DNA of 64,000 bases from Wuchereria bancrofti (taxonomy: Eukaryota > Nematoda > Chromadorea > Rhabditida > Onchocercidae), in the NCBI GenBank assembly GCA_005281725.1, contig SSBO01000008.1, positions 3,764,671 to 3,828,670 of the forward strand, written 5' to 3'. The position numbers were made by a program, and so were the translations under genes. This document shows positions 38,162-49,795 of this stretch, piece by piece. The notes beneath the pieces are model-generated. The model was not told the DNA's origin. It did not search any database and was given only the letters and a program-made list of their open reading frames with translations. Position 1 is the first letter of the stretch, and each line of letters begins with the position of its first letter.

Positions 38162-40915
38162 CTAGGTGTGCGGTTCATCATCTGAAGAACTGTTGAAAAA
38201 ATCACTATCTCCAATTGATTTGATTACTGCAGCCATCGTATCAGCTGCCAAATTCTGTCGTTCTGGACCAAAAGGCATCTTGAGTAATGCTGATCGTGCC
38301 TAAATTTTTTAAAGAATGCAATAATAACTCGGAACAATATTATTTTTCTTTTCTAAAACCTCAACAGATACTGAAACACGTAACGTCTTACAAAAATCTC
38401 CAATTTGCTTCTTCATATGGTAATTAATTTACAAAAACTTCTTACGAGCAGCAGTCACTCACTAGCTTTTGAATGTTTCTATATAAAAAAAAAGTGAAAT
38501 AAAGTTGAAAACATATGCTGCAAATATTCCTAAATTTCTATTCAAAGAAAATGAAAAATCACTGCATGAATTTTATTGACCAAATTTGTGCCCTGTTCAT
38601 CGACACTTTTCTCAAATAATCCATCGATCATTGATTGCGAAACACTATTTAATTTATATGAATCTTTCTTGGGACTTTCTGGAGACTTTTTACAATTGCC
38701 AACACTCGATTCTTGCTCTCTGTGCATATGTATATCAACACCTATTTGCTCGTTCTTCGTATTCGATGAGTTTTGCGTCAGTACATTGCTTGACATTAAA
38801 TCTCTCGCACCAACAAATTCACCAAATTCATTTGCAGTTGTAACTTTTGATTTCTTTTTTTTTCTCCTCTTCTTGAAATACGATATTTTGCTTTAAAAAA
38901 GAAAAAAAAAATGCATTATTTCGAAGAAAAGTTCGAAACCTAAACACAAAATTTTCGGTTTGTTCCACTCACATGCTTTCTTTCCTTTTATTGGAAATTT
39001 GAACATATCACCCGAAAGCAACAAAAGTTTATATGAAGTCTAAACCTTTGAGGATATGAAGTAAGGGAACAATATTTCGGAAAACTTACGTTGGCAGCCA
39101 CTTTGTTCTGTTTTTTGAATTTCTCCACTTCCAGTTTGAAATAATCAATAACTGCACGATCCGGAACATCTGCATCTTTAATCAAACTATCAAATAATAC
39201 CTTTGGTCTTCCAAACAACTTCAATATCATTTCTGAAAAATAATTCCTCACAATTTCTTGTAAAAGTGGTACCGAAGAAGGTTATTTATTAATAGAATGA
39301 CAAATATATAGACCTACTAACATCTTATTAATGTTTATTAAAAATACCTTTTTCCTCATTTGTCATATCGCAATCATCTGATCCGAACTCTTCATCACCA
39401 AAAGAATTTTTGGAAGACTTTTTAGCAGGCTTATTAATAGGGAGATCAATTTTCTTAAAGTCTCGTTGTTCATTTGATTCAAGAGGATTCAGTTTCATTG
39501 TTTTATCGCTCCAGTTTCCAGCTTCTAAGATCTAAAACGTAATATCCAACGGAAAAGTAGTGCGTATCAGCAATGAATTTGTCAAAATTATTAACAATAC
39601 ATAGAGATTAGAGCAATAATATTACATAAAGATCATGGAAATCTAGAATATAACAATCACAAAGCAGTTCCGTAGTTCTCATTTGACTATAAATTCATTC
39701 TCGTAACACGTATATCATAACCACAGTAAAAGCCAACCTGTTTTATACGAGGCACTCCATAAAGTTCGTGATATCCACTTAACTCTTCTATTGTTTCCTG
39801 AAAACCTATATGTATAAAGAGAATAGAAAGTTTTCCTTTCCTCACCTCACATTTCATACTAAATAAAAGTAAATGTCATCCGTCCAATGCAACTCTAGCT
39901 TACAAATCGAACTAATATTGATATTACTTTAATGACGTCAATTAAGTACTCTGAAAAGTATAAAATATTGTCTCTTTAGCCAACATTTGCCTATGTGTTC
40001 AAATTTCAAATAAAAGTGATATCTGTGATAGAGCCCTTTCGAATTGTCAAAAATTACTGTCGTAAAATTTTGAAGAGTTTCGGACTCACACATACGTTTC
40101 AATTAATAATTAAGCTCGACTTACAGCATCCGGATCAAGTTCTACCAACTCTATCTGTTCATCAGCACAAAAGCGATATAAATTTTCTGACCAATCCGCC
40201 GAACGTTCCAAACGTTTACAAACAGTAACCTGCAGATAATGATCTAGATCTGTACCAGCAGACAAAAGACAAATCTGTTAATTTCATAGCACTTACGGTG
40301 CAATTCAGATGAAATTTTACAATAATTCAATGTTCTCAAAAACTTCAAGCTATTAATTTTTAAATAACTTTTATACTTGAATTAGTATACTTGAATTTCT
40401 GCTCGCCATGTGGACATTTGTTGTTTCAACTGCTCCATTGAACGGAATTCTCCGTCATAGTTGTACACGATAGCACCAACATTTACATTCCGTGTTGAAG
40501 CCTTCCATTCATTAATCTTTTCAACTGTCTTCAACGATACTAACTTCAAGCGAGCCACGTAATATTTCGTGTCCAATAGAAGTTCATTCTTTCGTTTCAA
40601 CGTGGAATTTTCATTTCCTGTAATTCCACAGAACATAATTTGCATTTATAATGCATTTTACGTCATTTTGCATGCGTAAATTCAACCTACTAACAAAGTC
40701 GATGACAAGTAAAGAGATTTTTGTGTGTGAATTTTTTCGGAAAGAAAATATGAGAAGAAATGCAAAAGTTTTCTGCTTTTCTTCAAACTATTGATGAATT
40801 TGCACATTTATTCCGATGAAAAATGATACTTACCCAATAGTGACTCAAGTAAATTGTCATTTACATCGCCAATTAATAATACTTTTGACAGATTCGACGA
40901 TTTCAACTTATCCAT
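38162..40915 (-). CDS. AAGAB: Alpha/gamma-adaptin-binding protein p34 homologue (AAGAB)
   Basis: Eight exons on the minus strand: 40915-40834, 40617-40391, 40229-40125, 39797-39738, 39531-39348, 39232-39090, 38871-38563, 38299-38162, all in phase, giving 415 residues. AAGAB is known as a cytosolic chaperone for clathrin adaptor AP-2 and AP-1 assembly. The N-terminal part matches its Rab-like fold: LSKVLLIGD, DTKYYVARLKLV, VGAIVYNYDGEF, a lysine-rich VTVCKRLE strand, EQIELVELDPDA, then YGVPRIKQILEAGNWSDKTM. The last exon matches the family C-terminus (GPERQNLAADTMAAVIKSIG, then an acidic SSSDDEPHT end). Exon 7 is a roughly 103-residue low-complexity insert starting KRRKKKKSK, which makes the protein about 100 residues longer than human AAGAB (about 315). 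Its acceptor (TTTCAAG at 38872) is less certain than the others. Convergent with the CAS gene, divergent from the ATG14-like gene. Confidence 0.86.
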
Positions 40916-40985
40916 TTTATCACGCTGTCATTCACATCGAACACATCAATTTTCACGCGAGATAACAGATCTGTAAGAAAAACAA
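40916..40985 (-). promoter_or_regulatory. Strong acceptor and short leader of AAGAB (likely trans-splice site)
   Basis: On the minus strand TTGTTTTTCTTACAG ends at 40971, 55 bases before the AAGAB ATG at 40915. This is a textbook nematode acceptor with no coding exon before it, so it probably accepts a spliced leader. The 55-base leader holds short upstream reading frames, including ATGTGTTCGATGTGA and ATGACAGCGTGA, which could reduce translation. Confidence 0.55.
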
Positions 40986-41090
40986 GTTGTACGTCAAGTA
41001 TGATACGTGAAACGTTTTTTTCAATAATCGTTATCTTTGTCACTCTCATAGTCATCGGAAATTCATTCGTTTAAGTACCATTAGAGAATT

Positions 41091-41464
41091 ACTCTTGTAA
41101 CAGTATCAGAGAGTTAATCTTCTGACACTATCGGGAATTTGACTTATTCTCGCGGAATAATAAAGGATTTGATACATTCTGGTGACACAACCGAGGGTTT
41201 GACCAATTCTGGTGACACGATCGAGGGTTTCACTCATTCTGGTGACACGGTCCAGGATTTCAGTCATTCCGGTGACACGATCGAGGTCTTGATTTATTCT
41301 GGTGACACGATCGAAGGTTTCACTCATTCTGGTGACACGGTCCAGGATTTCACTCATTCTGGTGACACGATCGAGGTCTTGATTTATTCTGGTGACACGA
41401 TCGAGGATTTCACTCATTCTGGTGACACGATCGAGAGCTTGACCAATTCTGGTGACATCACTGG
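41091..41464. repeat. 30-bp minisatellite, about 9 clear and 3 decayed units
   Basis: Nine units of exactly 30 bp start at 41181, 41211, 41241, 41271, 41301, 41331, 41361, 41391 and 41421, each opening GGTGACAC, mostly followed by GATCGAGG and ending in CATTCT or similar. Three decayed units precede them and a partial unit follows. Units 2-3-4 and 5-6-7 resemble each other, giving a 90-bp higher-order period. The period is a multiple of three, so frames stay open on both strands (41139-41552 plus, with a repeating SGDTIEDFTH; 41106-41417 minus, with a repeating DRVTRMSEIL). The array is clearly richer in GC than its surroundings. Confidence 0.95.
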
Positions 41465-41667
41465 CGAACAGATAGCAACAAAAAGTATCACAATGTTAAA
41501 AGAGAAGTGTTACCTATATTCCCTTGCAAGCAAGCGGAACACTCCTTATTGATCAATACTAATTCAAAACACTCTGTTGGGCATTTTGCCAGAACAAACG
41601 TTTTGAATTGCTTTGACATTATACACTTTTTATTCTAACAAGCACGAAATGTTGACGTCCGTGAACT

Positions 41668-41745
41668 TCTTTCTTTCTTCCTCTTCTCTTCTTCTCTCCT
41701 CCCTCCCTCTCTCTCTCTCCTCTCCTTCTTTCTTTCTTCTTTCCT
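41668..41745. repeat. CT-rich tract in the AAGAB/ATG14 promoter interval
   Basis: Pyrimidine-rich run of TTCTT, CTCCC and CTCTCT about 270-350 bases before the ATG14-like start codon. Confidence 0.8.
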
Positions 41746-42015
41746 CACCACATTTTTTATTATCAGTCTTTTTAACCCCTATTATCTCTTTAAAAACATT
41801 CAATTATATCACTTTATAATCACATATTGACTTGATTGATATGAAATGATATATTCATACAATCATTGATTATTTTTCATTTCTTTCCAATAGATTTTTA
41901 AGTATTTTTGATTTGCGATTAAATTATTTTTTTATGAATTTTTAACGTGATTGAATGACAATGGGAATAAATAATTTCTATTAAGGATCTCAAATTTTCC
42001 CACTATAATCATAAA

Positions 42016-45000
42016 ATGTTATCGGATAAGAAAACATGGTGGACGATGGATACAGAAACTAATCTTCCACATAACTATGCTACAAATCCTATCTTAACAC
42101 CTACTCCAGGTATATATTTATTATAAAGGAATAAAATTTGACTAGATTAAAGAGGTTACGTTAAAAATTTTTCTAAAAAAGTTAAAATTTATAGATTTAG
42201 TTTTTCACAATATGATATTGTTATTTGCATTAATAAAATGTCATCTTTTCCATGTATATTTCAAACTATTTTTCGTTTCGACCTACACATATGATTTCAC
42301 TTATATCAGCGAAATAACTAAAATATAGGAGAGAAGTATGTGAGAATGGATCGCTTTATTTACAGTGCAATTTTCTAGAAATACGGAAAGCAATGAGATG
42401 TTTCACAGATATCAGCGAGCTGGTAAATTGCAGAGGTTTAATTGATACATCCGTAGATAAGATAACACCATTGGGTATATACACGCGTATTAATTCACCG
42501 ATGTGCAGTTCAGGAATGGATACTGATAGGTTATCACTATCACTTTACTTGTTTACAGTTTTCAGGATTAACTGCTAACGCTATTTGTGGGAGATGATCT
42601 CTGCTTGATCCTGTTCTGTTTGCTATTTCTTGGGTTTTCGTATTATTCTGAAAAGAATTTTCAGTGTATGTTATCCAAAAATTTTAACTTACAGTAACTC
42701 AGCAGATTGGACAGGTGACAAATATCCATGTTCGGTATGTAGCAACAAAATGTTATGCCTATGTCGGAGTTGTGTCAACCATAAAAGTTTGTTCCTTTTC
42801 TTTTTCTTTATGTGAAATTAATGTCAAAGAACAAGTTTGATGCGTTTTAGGAGAAAGCCATCTTAACCGAAAATTCCTTTTATCTTATTTTGCAATTATT
42901 CAGAATTGATAAAAACTTCATTCAATAGTTGCATAACGAATACTTATTTAACAAGAAAATTTAGACTGGAATGCCATTTTCAGTCCGATTTGTTGATAAG
43001 CACAATTTGCAAAGAAAAAAAGAATACAGGAAGCAATGTTTCACTCGTGAAATTGAAAGTATTTTTGCAGCTGATGTTAGTTTCAAAAAAGGCTTGGTAG
43101 CATCTGCTATAATGTCCTTTTTTTTTCAAAGAATTCTTTTACGAATAATGTCTGAATACTAATTAAAATACCTTGATTAAAAAGGTTACATTCATATTAA
43201 TTTCAAATTTTTGTAATTTTCGTGATTTTCCAGATTTCTCTAGGCGAAGAGTTGCATTCAACGCATGAGTCCATTGAATATTTGAAACAAAATATTCTTG
43301 ACAGGAGGAAAGCTATAAAAAAGAAAAAAGCTGCTCTGAAAATTATGTGCAGCAAAACCGAAAGATATCGCAAAACAATTGAAGAGCTTAAGGTCCTTTT
43401 TCTCATGTCTGGCATCTAACTTCTCATTTTCCTCATAACTTATAAAAATGTAAAATTTGCTGTTTACTTTTATTTAATATTATTTTGGCCCTCCTCATTC
43501 TGTGTATAAAAGTATTTAGTTAAAATATTTCGCACACGAATTAAAACAAATTTATAGGAACGATGTCGTGGGCATCAAAAAGTTCTTTGTGGACCGCCAA
43601 ATTCACTACAAACGTTTGTCGATGCATATGAGGATAAGGTGATGGCTTTTACGGGAATTTATTTCGAAAATTATGCTTTTATGAAAATTCTTGTACAGTA
43701 CGAAGTTTCGAAACGATTTCTCTTCGTATGATCATTTCTGTTTAACTTAGCCAGCTTCACTTAAAATATGCTGAATTCCTTATTTATCGTTATCAAATGT
43801 AAGCTTACTTTTAACAATCCCTGCTTGGATTTATATTAAATTAAATGTTTGGATTCATATTGAATTAAATCAGCTATTAACAGATATATATCCAGAAAAA
43901 AAAATACAAGAAAAGGGCTAATGAAAGTCAATTTAGTTGCAAAAAATTGTGAAATTCAATGCACAATGGTTTTTAAAAATTTTTCCTATACAACAAGTTT
44001 TAAAACCGGAACCTATCATAGATGAAGTGGAACGACACTGTCGAGAAATGATTGCGGAGGCATGGTAAATGAACTTGATTTCATGTTTATTAATTATAAA
44101 AACTCTAATTGAGGATTTATTCCCTTATATATTTGCAAGAAAAAAAAAATGTATAAAACAATTTAACGATGTTCTCTTCAGTCAAGAAGAAATTTCTCCA
44201 CCGACCAATGAAATTCTGGCTCCAATAGAATGTGCAACTTCGGAACATTGTTACACGGTAAATTTGGTTTCATCCGTTTTGTCTCATTTTAGATTTAACC
44301 ATTTTACATATTTTAATACCTTTAAATACTACTCAATTTACATTGAAAATTTTAAAGAAAAAGTTTCCAATGAAATAACCTTGCACAGCACATTTATACT
44401 GTTATTATCGGGATTTAAATTTCTATAGCATAATTTTCTTCTCTTTTGAATATTTATACTGCAATGAAGTGATATTGGAGCGTTATAGATTTGTCATTGT
44501 GACGCACCGGATCGAACGCAGTATAAAATTTTGAAAGGATGGCTGAGTATAGGCATTCCAACCGTACCTGTTGCCCGACCGGTGCATAGCATGTTTGCTG
44601 CATTTGTTTATACTATCCAGCTTGTTAATTTGCTAACCGTTAATTTCGATGTATGCATACCTGACCAGGTGGCTTCTCATTTTCTGTCATTTCTGGATTT
44701 TTTCTTCTGAAATTTAGGTCACTTGACAGATTTTTACAAATTTCTCTTATATATATATATATACTTTTTTTTTTCATTTTTATTCTTTGGTCAGTGACAA
44801 AATAGGTATATGACGAGATATCTTTGTGATTGTGACCCTTCAAGTCGAGACAAAATTTTGAAAATATTAAATACTTTTTAATGGGTTTCAAAATTCTGTT
44901 CCAGATATCATATCAAGAATTTTCTTCATGCCGAAAATGGACGGAAGGTTTATTTGATACGGACATTTTCAAACTGAATCGTGCAGTTGTAATGCTATGC

Positions 45001-45929
45001 TTGAGTCTAGGCATTGAATCAAAATTAATTGAGCCGCTTAATCCATTTGCTAATCTTCTGCTTCTCAGCAATATTGTGAATGATCCCAATTCTGTTCCGA
45101 AGGTTTGCCTTTCTTCAATGGTTTGTTAATATTTTCATATTTGCTATCCGAATTCAGTTTCTACATCCATTTGCTATCCAATATACATTATTGGATATAA
45201 ATAACAGCTTTCCTATATAAGAAACTGTTCTGGTAAAACTAATCTTTGTTAAACCTCAGTTTAGTTGTTCAAAGTGATATTTTGTTATAATTGAATTCTT
45301 CCTTTGCTGTTTCCACCACTGTTCTTTGATAATTTAATTGATTTTTAGCCAGGACATCATACACTAACTAACGAAGTGGCAGTTGTTTTGGAAGAAGATC
45401 TTAGACAGATTTGTTGGGCGGAACGTGAAAGAACGGTTATGACTTTAGAATTACTTTCCTTTTTTTCATTTCTTAATCATTCTCTTTGCAAAATTTATTT
45501 GTATGAAAGAGTTTTATAATTTTTGTTTTACATTGCACTGTAGCATATGTCTAAAAAAATAACTTTAAATATTTTAATAATGTTTCATGTTGATAGCAAT
45601 TATTTTGCAAACCTTTGTTTACTCATTCAGTGTAGTGTAATGTATAAACTGTAAATGTTTTAAAATTTCAGGAAGAAGATGAGTGGTATATGGTAAGGTA
45701 TAGGGATAATTATTATGATGAAGCATATGATGTTTCAACGCCTTTGAGACCAATCTCATCATTTAGTGATTTGGAAGAAATGCTTCGTGATTTTTCGGCT
45801 TTTGCCTCACCGTCAAGTCGTATGTCTGAGCATGATTTCCAATGTATTCTTGAAGATGCAAGCCGTCAACATTCACCGGAGTTCCTTCCTCGTTTTCTTA
45901 ACATTTTTAAGAATTTTAATTTGAAATGA
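42016..45929 (+). CDS. ATG14/Barkor-like autophagy PI3-kinase subunit (EPG-8 type)
   Basis: Exons: 42016-42109, 42379-42529, 42695-42786, 42984-43075, 43234-43392, 43558-43638, 43998-44064, 44182-44257, 44489-44668, 44905-45102, 45349-45435, 45672-45929, about 511 residues. ATG14 is known to target the VPS34-Beclin 1 complex to the ER for autophagosome formation. Supporting features are a cysteine knuckle (YPCSVCSNKMLCLCRSCVNH, residues about 92-110) like the family's N-terminal CxxC pair, a coiled coil from about 112 to 200 (RFVDKHNLQRKKEYRK, then EYLKQNILDRRKAIKKKK), and a C-terminal domain (SIGIPTVPVARPVHSMFAAF, then LNRAVVMLCLSLGIE and NPFANLLLL). The end FLPRFLNIFKNF looks like an amphipathic membrane helix. 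UVRAG is the alternative, but the knuckle favours ATG14. The junction of exons 6 and 7 is one base out of phase as read, so that boundary is uncertain. Confidence 0.85.
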
Positions 45930-47929
45930 ATTGTAATATGAGCCTTCAGTTATTTATTTCAAAATAATGCATGTTATTTTGTTGTTAAAATGTATTATAA
46001 TTTATTGTTTCGTTTTAATGCATTGAAACAAATATTTATTGTAAAATCAGATTCCTTTCAAAAAGGATTCCTTTCAGTACATGCATTTTGAATTCGAATG
46101 TCAGGAATAGGTTTTTTCCATTTGCTTATATTATTTTTAGGTTTATTTTTAGTTATGGAATTTAAAATTGGTAGAGAGGTAGTGTTACAAATTAAAATTT
46201 TTAAATACTAGTTAACATAGGCTATCGTTTCCATACTCTTGTATTTTTCAATTAAGTTCTTATCTTTCACTTTTACCAAAAATATTTTATTATTTGATTA
46301 ACTAATACTTTCAGTGAATGTTATTAGCAAGTAAAAAATCTAATTCATCAACTGATTAATCAAATAAGTTTTTCGAATAATATTTTCTTCTGCAATGCTT
46401 CGGAAACATAGTCTTTCCGTTTTTCGGGTGTATTTTTTCGTTAACACTTTTTAGCATAAATCTAAATCGAATAATGCTACAATCTGTATATCTTTTGATA
46501 CAATATTTTTTGTCTTTTTTTTTTCTTTCAATGTTATTTATAAACTCTACATTTCATATATTTTTACGCATTGTAAAAAAAAAATATGTATATAGAGGTG
46601 ATTAAGATCTTTCACAAGGTACGACTTGCATTCCTAATCGTTACTAGCAAACCATTTTGCCAGTTTGCGACCGTCTTTTCTCCACAATTTACATATTCTC
46701 TTCACTATTTTCAGTAATTGGTAGCAAAATTTCATTTCATAATGATTTTAGATAGAAACTTTTCAATTCAATTTATAACACAGACAGTATAACTCATTTC
46801 GAGTAATTGATTAAATATTACCTTTTTTAACAAAATAAATCTTAGTTTCTTATATTTCAGAAATACTATAAGCCAAGAAGTGCTCTATCATTTATTCCAA
46901 TGATGAGTTGAGATCACTTCAGGTATTGTGAAGTTTCAACAAATTATTATCAATAGGACTTTATTCTTTGAATCTCATCAGATTGTACCTTATATCATCT
47001 AGCAAATTATTCTTAATGATAAAAGCCACTGATAATATCAGTTGATGCTTGAGCATCTTTGTATAGATGTCATTATTCTCATATAGATTATAAGATCAAA
47101 TTAATTCTCGTTCCTATGATATATGTCTGTTATTTGTTATCAGTTATGTAAGAAAATTGAAACTATTGTTTAATGATAGTGTAAGTTTAATGATAGTTTA
47201 ATGATAGTTTAATGATGTACTATTTTAGTTGTTTATTAATTATTTTCCTTGAATTTTTAAAACATTATTAGAAAAGAGTTTATATTTCATTATTTATATC
47301 TTTTGCTATATGTTTGTATCAAAAGAGTTATTTAAGTATGCAAGATGAAATATGAAAGACAGCTAACATTCACATCGGATATTTTCATATATATTCTAAA
47401 CTAGTTTGAAAATATGTTACAATAAAGTTTAAACGCATATGTTTTACTATGATTGTTCATTTGTAATAGATTTAATTACCATTACACGAAATAATATCCT
47501 AAAATACCATATACGAAATAATATTATCTTAAATTATCATATATGAAATAATACTATCTTAAAATTATACAACGTCAAAATTTCATTCTCAAAAATCTTT
47601 TTTTTAACTTTTTGATGGAATTGCATCATATGACAAGCTAAACTTAGCTAACTTATACAACATTCTTTACTCTCTGGTACTGGACAGTATCAATACTAAA
47701 AATCATAATTTTTCATATCATTATCAATATTCAATTGATAGTGTCAATTGTCCCGTGTCAACTGGAATTAAAATGTGACATATCGTATCAAAGGATCAAA
47801 AACAAAATATACTGCTAAAAATATAACTTTTCATTTGTGTTACATAATATCAGTAGTGAAATCATTTTTTGTCTCTTTTTATCGCCATCACAAGATAAAA
47901 TGTTTTTTTTTTCTTTACTTTGACAATTT

Positions 47930-48035
47930 GAATTGCTCTTATAGCCTATTCTATTGTGACGATTGCGCATTTGAATTATTCTTACAGCCTATTCTATTGT
48001 GACGATTGCGCATTGAATTGTTCTTACAAAAGCCT
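47930..48035. repeat. Tandem repeat, about 2.5 copies of a 42-43-bp unit
   Basis: Units start at 47930, 47973 and 48015 (partial) and share CCTATTCTATTGTGACGATT followed by GCGCATT. The unit is richer in GC than the surrounding desert. Confidence 0.9.
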
Positions 48036-49488
48036 ACATAAAGAATAAATAAAAGAAAAAATTCCTCTGATTTGTATTCATTCTTACCCATTCCCTTTGA
48101 TCTATATTTGCCAAAAAAAAAAAAAAAAAAAAACCTCGGGAATATCTTCTTTTCTTTTTTTTCTCTTCAAATACTCATCTTTTTGTCTAGACATTTTTTT
48201 TTACAACTTCTTTTCAAAAAAAAAAAAAATGATTTTTAACGTAAATTTTTAAAATTCATATTTTTTCCCTATCCCTTTTTCTTGTTAAACTAATCCAATT
48301 TCATTTTACATTTTTAAACTTACTACTTTATCATAATCAAATTCGTATAGTTTCTTTTAAATTTGAGCAACTTTTTCATTAGTAATAATTATCACTTAAA
48401 TAATGAAGGAATTTTCGTTAAACATGATAGTAGTGATAATGCATAATTCAAGTGATAAGTATATTTTGATTTTCCATTACAGTTAAATCGAATAATCTGG
48501 ATATAGTGCTTTTCAGATAATTATTTGAGTATTATCATTTTGGAATTTGTATGAAAGGATTTTTCTCTTATCAAAAAAAATTGATTTAAATTCGATACTT
48601 CTTTTAGTTTATTTAAAACAGATTAAACACACATAATCTTATTTATTCTAATATTTCTTCACTTTTAATTTAATTTATACCATGAAATATTGATTAAAAT
48701 AAAGTCTGTAATGATAAACATATTAGATTAACTACTAATGATTATAAGTGATAATATTTTACATAAATGAACTAAGTTATTAATACTGTTTACTTCTCTT
48801 GCTATCATCTTAAAATGAGTAACTTTTTCTTTATCATAATTTATCAGCAATTATTTTTTTTCTTTTTCCGTCGCTTCTTTTTTTTTTTTTGATTTGAAAT
48901 TTTCTAGCGAAAAATAAATTTATTGTGAATTCGACATAAGAATGCTTTTTTTTTTCTTTTCCTTTTTTTTTTTGTCTTACTGAATTTTAAATTAGTGACT
49001 GATTTGCGGAAAAAGTGCAAGTTTGGAACAGGTTTTGATTGCTAAAACAAAACAACATGAAATGATGAAATATAAATTGTAATGTTAGCCATTTTTGATT
49101 TACTGATAACTGCTTTTCCGGAATTTATTATTTTCATGTAATACTATTATAAAATGATCTATTATATGTTTGACATTTTTCACTTTTTTTTTTTCTTTTT
49201 CTTTTCTATTTCACAACTTTGTTGCGTTTCAATAATCGAAATCAAAAGTTAAATTGTTAAAAAAAGACCAATTAAATTTAAAAATTGAAAAATTGAATTT
49301 TAATTAATTAAAAAAATTTAAATTTAAAAAAAATAAAAAAACTTTCCATTTTTTTTCACTGATAAATTTCTTCATTTTTTTCTCTTCTTGTAAAAGCAAC
49401 TTTTTGACTAGGATGTTATATTTCATAAATGACATCTGTTATAATAAATATCTTTTTTTTTACAAAATTCGGTAACACTTTGGTTAAC

Positions 49489-49550
49489 GATTTTTAATAT
49501 AATTTATAAATTCAAATTTGATTTTTAATATAATTTATAAATTCAAATTT
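49489..49550. repeat. Two-copy tandem duplication, 31-bp period
   Basis: TTTTTAATATAATTTATAAA plus flanking bases occurs twice in a row. Confidence 0.9.
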
Positions 49551-49707
49551 GGGCACACTTTTGTTGGCATATTGAATAATTAACAAATTTTTTTATGATT
49601 AATTATTAAATGGAGGGTGAAAACAATTTATTTTCTTGTTATTTATAAACTAAACAAGTTAAGCGAAGTCAAGCGTCTAAAAGTTAAATAATATTTTAAT
49701 ATTGGTA

Positions 49708-49795
49708 ATTATATTATTATTATTATTGTTATTATTATTAATTTTATTATCATTATTGTTATTATTCATTATTTATTATTATTATTATTCAATTG
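49708..49795. repeat. ATT microsatellite
   Basis: Imperfect ATT/GTT run in the gene desert. Confidence 0.85.

Larger units (their letters stand above)
40985..42015. promoter_or_regulatory. Shared divergent promoter region of AAGAB and ATG14-like genes
   Basis: The two genes start 1.1 kb apart and point away from each other, so this interval must hold both promoters. It contains the 30-bp minisatellite (about 41091-41464) and a CT-rich tract (about 41668-41745). No TATA box can be picked out reliably in this composition. The ATG14-like start has only a weak acceptor (TATTAAG near 41987) before it. Confidence 0.6.

Noticed and set aside
38576..38896. Two plus-strand open frames over 38.58-38.90 kb
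   Set aside because: They are antisense shadows of AAGAB exon 7, which reads through in phase with the conserved final exon.
41139..41552. Repetitive proteins on both strands over the 30-bp array (also 41106-41417 minus)
   Set aside because: Open frames follow automatically from a period that is a multiple of three; no convincing start context or splicing, and the position is a divergent promoter.
42630..42815. Open frame reading MGFRIILKRIF into the cysteine knuckle
   Set aside because: Its second half is the real ATG14 exon 3 from 42695, but the first half is intron and lacks splice support for coding.
42906..43100. Open frame starting at 42906 as an ATG14 exon
   Set aside because: It is in the wrong frame. 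The phased acceptor at 42983 gives RFVDKHNLQRKKEY, which fits the family's coiled-coil start.
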